This document shows positions 24,188-31,965 of a stretch of 64,000 bases of DNA, piece by piece. The stretch is from VRUE01 sp045805805 (GTDB lineage Bacteria > Actinomycetota > Thermoleophilia > Solirubrobacterales > 70-9), in assembly GCA_045805805.1 (NCBI GenBank), contig JBJMKO010000102.1, forward strand, positions 1 through 64,000, read 5' to 3'. Positions within the stretch are counted from its first letter, which is position 1. The number at the start of each line of letters is the position of its first letter. The notes under the pieces are model-generated. The model saw only the letters and a program-made list of their open reading frames with translations. It had not been told where the DNA came from and searched no databases. The translations under genes and the position numbers were made by a program.

Positions 24188-25441
24188 ATGGCTTCCAAGC
24201 GGCAGATATTCGTCGGCGGGGTGCCGATCGGCGGCGGCGCCCCGGTCGTCGTGCAGACGATGACCAAGACCGAGACCGCCAACCTGGCGGCGACGATGGA
24301 GCAGATCCGCAAGGTCGCCGATGCCGGGGCCGACATCGTGCGGGTCGCGGTGCCGCGCGACGAGGACGTCGAGGCGCTGAAGACGATCGTCAAGGAGTCG
24401 CCGATCCCGGTGATCGCCGACATCCACTTCAACCACACGCTGGCGCTGAAGGCAATCGACGCCGGCGCGCACTGCATCCGGCTCAACCCGGGCAACATCG
24501 GCGGGCGGGAGAAGGTCGCCGAGGTGGCCGAGAGGGCGACCGCGGCCGGTGTGCCGATGCGGATCGGGGTCAACTCCGGCTCGCTGCCCAAGCACCTGCA
24601 CGCGCTCGAGCGCGAGAGCCCGGTCGAGGCGCTGGTTGCCGCCGCGGTCGAGTTCGTCGAGCTGATGGAGGGCCTCGAGTTCGAGAACTTCAAGGTCTCG
24701 ATCAAGTCGACCAACGTGCCCAACACGATCGCGGCCAACCGCCTGCTCTCCGAGAAGATCCCCTACCCGCTGCACCTCGGCATCACCGAGGCGGGGACGA
24801 AGTGGGCGGGCTCGCTCAAGTCCTCTGTCGGCCTCGGCACGCTGCTGGCCGACGGGATCGGCGACACGATCCGGATCAGCCTCTCGACCTTCCACGCCGA
24901 GGAGGAGGTCAAGGTCGCCTGGGAGATCCTCAAGGCACTGCAGCTGCGCGAGCGCGGCCCGGTGCTGATCGCCTGCCCGACCTGTGGTCGCCTGCAGTTC
25001 GACATGGACTCGGTCGTCGCCGAGATCGAGCAGCGGCTGGAAGGCTACGCCGAGCCGATCGAGGTGGCCGTGCTCGGCTGCGCCGTGAACGGCATCGGCG
25101 AGGCCTCGCACGCCGACTTCGGCATCGCCGGCGCCAAGAACGAGGGCCTGATCTATGCCCACGGCAAGCCGCTGCGCAAGGTCCCGCAGGCCACTCTCGT
25201 CGACGCCCTGTTCGAGGAGATCGACAAGTCGCTGGATCGGGGCGGGGTCGAGTTCGACGAGGACGAGTCACGCAAGGGTGCGGCGTGGCTGGCGAAGATC
25301 GAGGCGGAAAACGCGGGGGAGCTGACGCCGGAGAAGATTGCTCGGATGGAGCACGAGGCGGCGAAAGCGGGGGAGTCCGACAAGGTTTTGTTGGACGAGG
25401 AGGTTTCTCCTACCGTCGGGCGCCGATTCACCAGGGCCTGA
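24188..25441 (+). CDS. ispG: 4-hydroxy-3-methylbut-2-enyl diphosphate synthase
   Basis: IspG is the 4Fe-4S enzyme that makes HMBPP in the MEP pathway. ATG at 24188 gives 417 residues. The barrel domain shows VQTMTKTET and ADIHFNH; the cluster domain has the cysteines in ACPTCGR and LGCAVNGIGEA. The C-terminal 60 residues are a charged extension (Glu/Ala/Lys) beyond the family core. The start is 85 bases from the divergent secreted-protein gene. Confidence 0.95.
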   Translation: MASKRQIFVGGVPIGGGAPVVVQTMTKTETANLAATMEQIRKVADAGADIVRVAVPRDEDVEALKTIVKESPIPVIADIHFNHTLALKAIDAGAHCIRLNPGNIGGREKVAEVAERATAAGVPMRIGVNSGSLPKHLHALERESPVEALVAAAVEFVELMEGLEFENFKVSIKSTNVPNTIAANRLLSEKIPYPLHLGITEAGTKWAGSLKSSVGLGTLLADGIGDTIRISLSTFHAEEEVKVAWEILKALQLRERGPVLIACPTCGRLQFDMDSVVAEIEQRLEGYAEPIEVAVLGCAVNGIGEASHADFGIAGAKNEGLIYAHGKPLRKVPQATLVDALFEEIDKSLDRGGVEFDEDESRKGAAWLAKIEAENAGELTPEKIARMEHEAAKAGESDKVLLDEEVSPTVGRRFTRA

Positions 25442-25450
25442 CGTCGTTGG

Positions 25451-25542
25451 CGCGGCGGGTCCTGTCACCGAATGGGGCCCACCACCCCTGCGGTAGCTAA
25501 AGCTTCCTCGGGGTGGTCCCCCCATTCGGCGCCACCCCCCGC
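25451..25542 (+). repeat. Palindromic repeat, group B, copy 3
   Basis: The intergenic member of the family, between ispG and proS. Arms CCGAATGGGG and CCCCATTCGG pair; the inner sequence GCTAAAGC and the blocks GCGGGTCCTGTC and TCCTCGGGG match the copy inside rpsB. The third copy (12824-12922) is in the opposite orientation. Confidence 0.85.
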
Positions 25543-25619
25543 GAGGAACGGTTGGAGGTAGACGGCGCTCCTCTGTTGGGGGTTGAGCTTCCTGGTCCCG
25601 GGGCGGGTAGGTTTCCCCC

Positions 25620-27308
25620 GTGACTCGCCTTAGCCAAGCTTTTTTGCCGACTTTGAAGGACGCGCCTGCTGATGCTGAGGCGCTGTCGCACAAGTTGATG
25701 GTGCGGGCTGGGTTGATTCGGCAGGTTGGGGCGGGACTTTGGTCTTACTTGCCGGCGGGGTGGAGGGTTCACCGGAAGGTCGAAGCCATTCTGCGGGAGG
25801 AGATGGAGGGGATCGGGGCTCAGGAGATGCTGATGCCGGTTCTGCAGCCCTCCGAGGCCTGGGAGAAGACCGGGCGGTACTCGATCGATGAGCTGTTCAA
25901 GCTGGAGGATCGGAAGGGGGCGCCGATGGTGCTGGCGATGACGCACGAGGAGTGCGTGACCCAGCATGTGGCGCGGGAGGTGCGGTCCTACCGGGACCTG
26001 CCCCTGATGCTCTTCCACATCCAGACCAAGGAGCGCGACGAGCCGCGGCCGCGGGCCGGGGTGCTGCGCACCCGCGAGTTCACGATGAAGGACGCCTACT
26101 CCTTCGACCGCGACGAGGAGGGGCTCGCACGGTCCTATGAGCTGCAGAGTGAGGCCTACACGCGGATCTTCGAGCGCAGCGGTTTGCGCTGGTACCGGGT
26201 CGAGTCCGACGTCGGGATGATGGGTGGCTCCGGCGCTCACGAGTACATGGCTCCGTGTGCCGCCGGTGAGAATGAAGTGGCGCTGGCGCCGGGCTATGCC
26301 GCCAACGTCGAGATCGCCTCGGCGCAGGCGCAATCGGTTGAGCTGCCTCCCCCGCTCGACGCGCCGGAGCGGGTCTCGACACCGGGTCTGACCACGGTCG
26401 AGGAGGTCTCGGGCGCGCTCGGCCTTCCGCCCGCAGCCCTGATCAAGGCGATGCCGATCGTCGTCGAGGGCCGTGGCCTGGTGCTGGTTCTCCTCCGTGG
26501 CGATCACCGCCTCAACGAGATCAAGCTGCGCAACGGCATGAAGGCCGACTTCCGAAAGGCCCGGCCCGAGGAGATCGAAGCGGAGCTGGGCCCCGTGGGC
26601 TACATCGGCCCGGTCGGCTCGAACCTGCCGATCGTCAAGGACGCCGCGATCATTGGCGACTCCTACGTCTGCGGCGCCAACGAGCCCGACGCCCACCTGC
26701 GCGGCGTCGACCCCGCTCGGGACTTCGAGGCCTACGAGATGGACGTGCGCAAGGTCGAGGCCGGCGATACCGCTCCCGGCGGGGGCGTAATCGAGATCGA
26801 GCCGGCGATCGAGGTCGGCAACATCTTCAAGCTCGGCACCCGCTACTCGGAGCCGCTCGGCGCCACCTTCCTCGACGAGTCCGGGACCGAGCGGCCGATC
26901 GTGATGGGCAGCTACGGAATCGGGCCGGCGCGGATCGCCGCGGCGGCGATCGAGCAGGGCGCCGACGAGCGCGGCATCGTCTGGCCGCGTGCCCTGGCGC
27001 CCTGGCAGGTCCACCTCGTCTCGCTGGCCAAGGCGGGCGAGGAGGAGCGCCGCGCGGCGGACGAGCTGTACGAGGAGCTCTCCGGCGCCGGTGTCGAGAC
27101 CCTCTACGACGAGCGCGACGCCGGGGCGGGGGAGAAGCTGACCGACGCCGAGCTGCTCGGCTGCCCGCTGCGGATCGTCGTCGGTCGCCGCGGCCTCGCC
27201 GAGGGCGTGGTCGAGGCGAGCGAGCGCGCCGGCGGCGCCGAGCACAAGCTGCCCGTCGGGGAGGCGGCCGCCCAGGCCCAGGCCCTCCTCCAGGGCATCG
27301 ATGGCTGA
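25620..27308 (+). CDS. proS: Prolyl-tRNA synthetase, bacterial type
   Basis: Charges tRNA-Pro. The 562-residue class II synthetase starts with GTG at 25620. Motif 2 is in ETKERDEPRPRAGVLRTREF, motif 3 in GSYGIGPARIAAAAIEQ, and the anticodon-binding domain follows (WPRALAPWQVHLV). Between motifs 2 and 3 (about 230-390) is the INS editing domain that removes mischarged alanine. Third-position GC is visibly lower in the first 300 bases than later. It overlaps the next gene by eight bases. Confidence 0.96.
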   Translation: MTRLSQAFLPTLKDAPADAEALSHKLMVRAGLIRQVGAGLWSYLPAGWRVHRKVEAILREEMEGIGAQEMLMPVLQPSEAWEKTGRYSIDELFKLEDRKGAPMVLAMTHEECVTQHVAREVRSYRDLPLMLFHIQTKERDEPRPRAGVLRTREFTMKDAYSFDRDEEGLARSYELQSEAYTRIFERSGLRWYRVESDVGMMGGSGAHEYMAPCAAGENEVALAPGYAANVEIASAQAQSVELPPPLDAPERVSTPGLTTVEEVSGALGLPPAALIKAMPIVVEGRGLVLVLLRGDHRLNEIKLRNGMKADFRKARPEEIEAELGPVGYIGPVGSNLPIVKDAAIIGDSYVCGANEPDAHLRGVDPARDFEAYEMDVRKVEAGDTAPGGGVIEIEPAIEVGNIFKLGTRYSEPLGATFLDESGTERPIVMGSYGIGPARIAAAAIEQGADERGIVWPRALAPWQVHLVSLAKAGEEERRAADELYEELSGAGVETLYDERDAGAGEKLTDAELLGCPLRIVVGRRGLAEGVVEASERAGGAEHKLPVGEAAAQAQALLQGIDG

Positions 27309-27936
27309 CACTGCCCCCTTCGGTCGCGGCCGCGTGCGCCGCCTCTTCGGCCTCGACCGCAGTGGCCTGCCGCCGCGCCAGACGCAGAAAGGCGAACCGC
27401 TCAACCCCTGGACGCTTCCCAACCTGGTCTGTTACGTGCGCCTCGCCGCGCTACCGCTCTTCCTCTGGCTCGCCTTCGAATCGGGCGACGGGCGCAGCGC
27501 CACGGCGGCGATCGTCTTCTGGCTGATCGCCGCCGGCGACTATCTCGACGGCTTCCTCGCCCGCGTCACCGGCCAGTACAGCCGCCTCGGCTCCATCCTC
27601 GACCCGCTCGTCGACCGCCTCACGATTCTCTCCGGCGCCGTCGTCTGCTGGCACTTCGAGCTGCTGCCGCGCTGGGCACTGGCGCTGCTCGCGATGCGCG
27701 AGCTGGCGATGCTCGCTCTCGCTCAATACGGCCTGCGCCACGGCGTCGAGATCCGCGTCAACTGGCCGGGCCGGATCTCGGTCTTCCCGATCATGGGCGG
27801 GATCTTCTTCGCGATGGTCTTCGCCGGCTGGGTCCCAGCCGCCCTCCTAATCATGGGACTGGCCCTGGCAATAGTCGCCACAGCCCTCTACGCCCGCGCC
27901 GGCATCCGCGAAGTGCGCCAGGCCCAGGCCACCTGA
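27301..27936 (+). CDS. pgsA: CDP-alcohol phosphatidyltransferase (PgsA-like)
   Basis: A 211-residue integral membrane enzyme that joins a CDP-linked lipid with an alcohol phosphate, probably glycerol-3-phosphate. The full family signature D-x2-D-G-x2-A-R-x8-G-x3-D-x3-D is present from GDYLDGFLAR to DPLVDR (about 79-105). About five hydrophobic helices follow. The exact lipid product (PG phosphate, PI phosphate or cardiolipin type) cannot be read from sequence. It overlaps proS. Confidence 0.88.
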   Translation: MADTAPFGRGRVRRLFGLDRSGLPPRQTQKGEPLNPWTLPNLVCYVRLAALPLFLWLAFESGDGRSATAAIVFWLIAAGDYLDGFLARVTGQYSRLGSILDPLVDRLTILSGAVVCWHFELLPRWALALLAMRELAMLALAQYGLRHGVEIRVNWPGRISVFPIMGGIFFAMVFAGWVPAALLIMGLALAIVATALYARAGIREVRQAQAT

Positions 27937-27939
27937 TCG

Positions 27940-27987
27940 CTGACTTCGTGTTTATGCGCCCTATTGGGCACCTAAACACGAAGTCAG
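27940..27987. repeat. Intergenic hairpin, GACTTCG type, copy 1
   Basis: Perfect 15-base arms: CTGACTTCGTGTTTA at 27940-27954 and its complement at 27973-27987. Related hairpins with GACTTCG at the tip of the arms lie at 35198 and 43568. This copy is after pgsA and before the rsiG-like operon. Confidence 0.7.
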
Positions 27988-28032
27988 CCGGTGCAAGAGG
28001 GCGCTCAGACTGAGGGAACCTTCAACCTTCGG

Positions 28033-28061
28033 TTGAACCTTGGGGTGGGGCGTCCTATAAT
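28033..28061 (+). promoter_or_regulatory. Sigma-70-type promoter of the rsiG-like operon
   Basis: TTGAAC (28033-28038), a 17-base spacer and TATAAT (28056-28061) form a near-consensus housekeeping promoter, 48 bases before the start at 28110. The -35 box lies in a small dyad (TTCAACC ... GGTTGAA, 28021-28037), a possible operator. Confidence 0.75.
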
Positions 28062-28109
28062 CGTCTGACCAGGCCGTGGCTTGGCCGAGACAAGCTAACA
28101 AGGAGCGAG

Positions 28110-28376
28110 ATGGAGGACACATTTCCCGATCTCGGTTCCCTCAGCGACGAAGAGCTGAAGGACCTGATCGACAAGCTGACGCAGGAGGAGAACGAGATCT
28201 CCTACAAACGGCGCGTCCTGCATGGCAAGATCGACATCCTCCGGGCCGAGCTGGTCAACCGGCTGCGGCAGAAGCGCGAGCGTGGCGACTCGCTCTTCTC
28301 CGGTGACGACGTGGCCCAGCTGACCGAGATCCTGGCCGGCAAGGCGCAGCCACCCGAGGACGAGTCCGCCGCCTAG
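28110..28376 (+). CDS. RsiG-like anti-sigma / c-di-GMP-binding protein
   Basis: An 88-residue, mostly helical protein. Residues 27-42 carry E-x3-S-x2-R-x3-H-x3-D (Glu27, Ser31, Arg34, His38, Asp42) followed by ILRAELVNRL. This is the c-di-GMP signature of the actinobacterial anti-sigma factor RsiG, E-x3-S-x2-R-x3-Q-x3-D, with His in place of Gln. Only one copy of the motif is present, so a homodimer would be needed to make a complete site, as in single-motif homologues. It is the first gene after a strong promoter and precedes a GarA-like and a MerR gene. No sigma factor gene is adjacent. Confidence 0.7.
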   Translation: MEDTFPDLGSLSDEELKDLIDKLTQEENEISYKRRVLHGKIDILRAELVNRLRQKRERGDSLFSGDDVAQLTEILAGKAQPPEDESAA

Positions 28377-28388
28377 CGGGAGAGCTCG

Positions 28389-28871
28389 ATGGCGGTCCAC
28401 TGTCCCGAATGCGGCTTCGTCAACCCCGAGGGCGCGAACTACTGCCAGAAGTGCGGCGCCTACCTCGGCGGCCCCGCTGAGGGCGGCGAGGGCGGCGAGG
28501 AGCCGACGACGATGACCTACACCGTCGACGACACCGGTGAGATGCAGCCGGTCGACCTCGACGAGACGATCGAGCGCAGCGGCGCGGCACTGGTGATCCG
28601 CGCCGGCGGCGGCCGGGCGGGGGAGAGCTTTGCGCTCGACGATGACCGGGTCAGCATCGGCCGCAGCCCCGACGCGGGGGTGTTCCTCGATGACGTAACC
28701 GTTTCCCGCAACCACGCCCTGCTGGTGCGGCGCCGCGATGGCCTCTACATCGACGACCTCGGCTCGCTCAACGGCACCTACGTGAACCGGCGGCGGATCG
28801 AGTCCCATCGGCTCGCCGACGGCGATGAGATCCAGGTCGGCAAGTACAAGCTCAGCTACCTGGAGAAGTAG
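28389..28871 (+). CDS. FHA-domain protein with N-terminal zinc ribbon (GarA-like)
   Basis: A 160-residue protein. A zinc ribbon with Cys5, Cys8, Cys19 and Cys22 is followed by an acidic Gly-rich linker with a Thr-containing segment (VDLDETIE) and an FHA domain from about residue 66. The FHA phosphopeptide-binding residues are present: Gly-Arg-Ser at 91-93, Ser106/Arg107/His109 and DLGSLNGTYVN. In mycobacteria GarA (Rv1827) is next to a MerR regulator (Rv1828), as here. Kinase-dependent switching of metabolic enzymes is known for GarA; the zinc ribbon replaces its short N-terminal tail. Confidence 0.85.
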   Translation: MAVHCPECGFVNPEGANYCQKCGAYLGGPAEGGEGGEEPTTMTYTVDDTGEMQPVDLDETIERSGAALVIRAGGGRAGESFALDDDRVSIGRSPDAGVFLDDVTVSRNHALLVRRRDGLYIDDLGSLNGTYVNRRRIESHRLADGDEIQVGKYKLSYLEK

Positions 28872-28880
28872 GCGACTCAG

Positions 28881-29624
28881 GTGGCGATCTCCGAGCAGCA
28901 GGCCCGCCAGCGGGATTCGCGCCCCCGCAAGGCGCTGACGATCGGCGCCGTCTGCAAGATCCTGCAGAGCGAGTTCGACGACGTCTCGATCTCGAAGATC
29001 CGCTACCTCGAGGACCAGAAGCTCTTGACACCGCGGCGCACCCCCGGTGGCTACCGCCTCTACAGCCAAGCTGACGTCGAACGCCTGCGCACGATCCTGC
29101 GCCTGCAGCGCGACGAGTTCCTGCCCCTGCGGGTGATCCGCCAGGAGCTGGCGGCGGGCGGCGACATCCTCTCCGCGGCGGGCGGGGCTGACAAACGCCC
29201 CTCCGGGGGCGCCGTGCGGCGGGCGATCCTGGTCAGCACCTCACGCGCCTACCTCACCCTGGAAGAGGTGGTCGAGGAGACCGGTGCCCGCGAGGAGCTG
29301 ATCGCCGAGCTGGAGAACTTCGGCATCGTGCAGCCGGAGAAGCGCGAGGGCAAGACCGTCTACGACGAGACCGACCGCGAAATCATCCGCTCCGCCAACG
29401 AGCTCTCGCGGGTCGGGGTCGGCGCCCGCAACCTGCGTGTTTTCCGCTCCTCGGCGGACCGCGAGGCGAACCTGCTGGAAGCCCTGCTCGGGCCGTCGCT
29501 GCGCTCGCGCAACCCCGACCGCCGCAAGGAGGCGCTGGAGAGCCTGGAGAGCCTGGCGGCGACGGTCAGCCACCTCAAGCATCTGCTGCTGGTGAGGGAC
29601 CTCAGGCGACTTGCCGGTGACTAG
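28881..29624 (+). CDS. MerR-family regulator (FtsR/Rv1828-like)
   Basis: A 247-residue transcription factor. The N-terminal winged helix (LTIGAVCKILQ ... ISKIRYLEDQKLLTPRRTPGGYRLY, about 19-70) is of MerR type, and a second, C-terminal winged-helix-like part (YLTLEEVVEETGAREELI) is as in Rv1828/FtsR, which activates ftsZ in corynebacteria. GTG start, 9 bases after the FHA gene, so one operon. The neighbour order FHA-MerR supports the assignment. Confidence 0.82.
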   Translation: MAISEQQARQRDSRPRKALTIGAVCKILQSEFDDVSISKIRYLEDQKLLTPRRTPGGYRLYSQADVERLRTILRLQRDEFLPLRVIRQELAAGGDILSAAGGADKRPSGGAVRRAILVSTSRAYLTLEEVVEETGAREELIAELENFGIVQPEKREGKTVYDETDREIIRSANELSRVGVGARNLRVFRSSADREANLLEALLGPSLRSRNPDRRKEALESLESLAATVSHLKHLLLVRDLRRLAGD

Positions 29625-29742
29625 GGGCCCATCCCGGCAGGGGTTCCGCTTAACTTTTTCGGTGGGGCGACGCAGGGCTTGGCGCCTCGATGCGAATCGA
29701 CGAAAAAGTACAAGACGCTCCACCCCTGTCGGGACAGGCCCT
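29624..29742 (-). repeat. Palindromic repeat, group A, copy 3 (inverted)
   Basis: Outer arms GGGCCCATCCCGGCAGGGG and CCCCTGTCGGGACAGGCCC pair with a few mismatches; the inner pair is ACTTTTTCG (29653-29661) and CGAAAAAGT (29701-29709). The asymmetric flanks of the inner pair (TTAA left, ACAAGACG right) are exchanged relative to the copies beside hisF, so this copy is inserted in the opposite orientation. Confidence 0.85.
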
Positions 29743-29753
29743 GGAGCGTGGCG

Positions 29754-30200
29754 ATGCCACGGGTGACTCGCCGACGCAAGGTTGGGGCGACGACCGCTGC
29801 GGTTTGGGAGCTTGTTTCCGACCCCTACAACCTGCCGCGCTGGTGGCCGCGGACGCAGCGGGTGGAGAGCGTCGAGGGGGAGGGGGCCGGGGCGCAGTGG
29901 ACGAAGGTGCTGGGCACTGCCGAGGGGCGCGGCGTCCGGGCCGACTTCCGTTGCACGGATGCGATCGAGGGCGAGCGCTTCTCCTGGGAGCAGCTGATCC
30001 CCGGAACTCCGTTCGAACGACACCTGCGCCGCTACGAGGTCGAGATCGTCCTGGCGGAGACAGATGGCGGCACCGTCGTCAGCCTCGGTGCGAGCCAGAC
30101 CCTGCGCGGCCTCTCGCGCCTTGGCTCGCCGATGATGCGCCGCGGTCAGGGCGCGCTGCTCGACGAAGCCCTGGACGGGATCGAGCGGGCGCTGCTGTGA
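29754..30200 (+). CDS. SRPBCC (START-like) family protein
   Basis: A 148-residue protein of the polyketide-cyclase/SRPBCC fold, a hydrophobic ligand-binding cup: VWELVSDPYNLPRWWPRTQRVE is the typical N-terminal helix-grip segment, and the C-terminal long helix ends the protein. No catalytic residues are evident. ATG at 29754 lies just after the palindromic repeat. It may be co-transcribed with the FAD oxidase, 73 bases downstream. Confidence 0.8.
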   Translation: MPRVTRRRKVGATTAAVWELVSDPYNLPRWWPRTQRVESVEGEGAGAQWTKVLGTAEGRGVRADFRCTDAIEGERFSWEQLIPGTPFERHLRRYEVEIVLAETDGGTVVSLGASQTLRGLSRLGSPMMRRGQGALLDEALDGIERALL

Positions 30201-30273
30201 GCGCCCCAATCGTCACGGTTATCGCCGGTGATGCGAATCCGTGGCGATTGGGGGGCGAACGAGGGGTCGTCCT

Positions 30274-31899
30274 ATGAAAGCGCCGCGCCGGGACTCGAAG
30301 TGGTGGGGGTGGGGCGACCCGGCGACCGAGCCCGAGTTGGATTCAGCGGCGCGCGGGGTCCTGCGCGAGCGCATCGGCGAGTTGCGTCCCTCGCCCCGTA
30401 TGACCGAGCTGGATGGCTTCGCGCTGCCCTCGCCGGAGCCGCTGCCGCAGGCGCTGGTCGACGCGGTCGGCGAGGAGAACGTCTTCGCGGGGCCCGAGGA
30501 CCGGGTCCGCCACGCGACCGGTTGTGGCTATGCCGATCTCGTCCGGTTGCGCTCGGGCCGGCTCGACTCGGCTCCCGACGCCGTGCTGCTGCCGGCGGAC
30601 GCCGAGGCAGTGCGGCGGGCCCTCGACGCCTGCGCGGCCGAGGGCGTCGCCGTCGTCCCCTTCGGCGGGGGGACCAGCGTCGTCGGTGGGGTCGAGCCGT
30701 TGCGCGGCTCCCACGACCGCCTGGTCAGCCTCGACCTGGGGCGCCTTCGTGGCATCGAGGTCGACAGTCGCTCGCTCACGGCTCGTCTCGGCGCCGGCCT
30801 GCGCGGCCCGGAGGCGGAAGCAGAGCTGGCCAAGTACGGCGTCGTCCTCGGTCACTACCCCCAGTCCTTCGAGTACGCGACGATCGGCGGCTTCGCCGCG
30901 ACTCGTTCCGCCGGCCAGGCGTCGAGTGGCTACGGCCGCTTCGATTCCCTGGTCAGCTCGGTTCGTTTGATTGCCCCGGCGGGCGACCTTGGGACCCTGG
31001 AGACGCCGCACACCGCGGCCGGCCCTGCTCTCCGCGAGCTGGTGATCGGCTCGGAGGGGGCATTCGGGGTGATCCCGGATGTGACCGTGCGGGTGCGGCC
31101 GACGCCGCGCCGGCGCCGCTATGAGGCCTGGATGGCGGAGAGCTTCGACGCCGGGGCAGAGATCGTCCGTGTCCTTGCGCAGGGGCCCGGCCTGCCCGAC
31201 GTGATCCGGGTCTCCGACGAGGAGGAGACCGAGGTCTCGCTTGCGCTTTCGGGCCCGCGCGGTATTGCCGGCAGCCTCTTCGGCGGCTACCTCGGCCTGC
31301 GCCGGCGGCGCGGCGGCTGTCTGGTTGTCGTCGGCTTCGAGGGCGATGAGGAGTCGGTGGCCCGGCGCCGGGCGCTGAGCGTGCGCGAGCTCCGCCGCGC
31401 CGGCGCCGCCTACCTCGGCCAGTCCGCCGGGCGCTCCTGGGAGCACGCCCGCTACCAGGGCCCCTACCTGCGCGACACGCTGATGGGGATGGGGGCGATC
31501 GTGGAGACCCTGGAGACCTCGCACACTTGGAGCAAGCTCGGCCATCTGCATACGACAGTGGGCGCCGCGATCCGCGAGTCGCTTGCCGCCCAGGGCACGC
31601 CGGGGCTGGTCTTCTGTCACCTCTCCCACGCCTATGCCGACGGAGCCTCGCTCTACTTCACCTACATCGCTCGCGCCCACCACGGAGAGGAGGTGGAGCA
31701 GTGGGGGCAGGTAAAGCGCGCCGCCTCAGAGGCCATCGTCGCCGCCGGCGCCACGATCACCCACCACCACGCCGTCGGCCGCGACCACGCCCCCTACATG
31801 AAGGCCGAGGTGGGTGGAACCGGCCTCGACGTGCTGCGCGCGGTCAAGGACCGCCTCGACCCAGCAGAGATCATGAACCCGGGAAAGCTTCTCGGCTGA
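30274..31899 (+). CDS. FAD-linked oxidase, alkyldihydroxyacetone-phosphate synthase-like
   Basis: A 541-residue VAO-type flavoprotein. The start MKAPRRDSKWWGWGDP resembles the N terminus of AGPS enzymes. The FAD-binding core has PFGGGTSVVGGV (about 135-146) and IGSEGAFGVI; the C-terminal HHHAVGRDH resembles the active-site His-rich motif of AGPS, and the protein ends in NPGKLL, usual for this superfamily. Eukaryotic AGPS makes ether lipids; many bacterial homologues have unproved substrates, so the lipid role is inference. Confidence 0.82.
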   Translation: MKAPRRDSKWWGWGDPATEPELDSAARGVLRERIGELRPSPRMTELDGFALPSPEPLPQALVDAVGEENVFAGPEDRVRHATGCGYADLVRLRSGRLDSAPDAVLLPADAEAVRRALDACAAEGVAVVPFGGGTSVVGGVEPLRGSHDRLVSLDLGRLRGIEVDSRSLTARLGAGLRGPEAEAELAKYGVVLGHYPQSFEYATIGGFAATRSAGQASSGYGRFDSLVSSVRLIAPAGDLGTLETPHTAAGPALRELVIGSEGAFGVIPDVTVRVRPTPRRRRYEAWMAESFDAGAEIVRVLAQGPGLPDVIRVSDEEETEVSLALSGPRGIAGSLFGGYLGLRRRRGGCLVVVGFEGDEESVARRRALSVRELRRAGAAYLGQSAGRSWEHARYQGPYLRDTLMGMGAIVETLETSHTWSKLGHLHTTVGAAIRESLAAQGTPGLVFCHLSHAYADGASLYFTYIARAHHGEEVEQWGQVKRAASEAIVAAGATITHHHAVGRDHAPYMKAEVGGTGLDVLRAVKDRLDPAEIMNPGKLLG

Positions 31900-31900
31900 C

Positions 31901-31958
31901 CTGATGCGTGCTCCCTTTGGTGCGTATACGAGCCCAAACGGAGCACGGAACAGATCAG
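31901..31958. repeat. Imperfect intergenic hairpin
   Basis: CGTGCTCC-TTTGG at about 31907-31920 pairs with CCAAACGGAGCACG (31933-31946), and an outer CTGAT pairs with ATCAG. It lies between the convergent FAD-oxidase and HTH/RskA-like genes, where a bidirectional terminator would fit, but there is no T tract. Confidence 0.55.
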
Positions 31959-31965
31959 GGACGGG

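Noticed and set aside
23146..24738. Long minus-strand frame of 530 codons
   Set aside because: Only the part from 24102 down has a signal peptide and domain structure; the upstream half is the antisense shadow of ispG.
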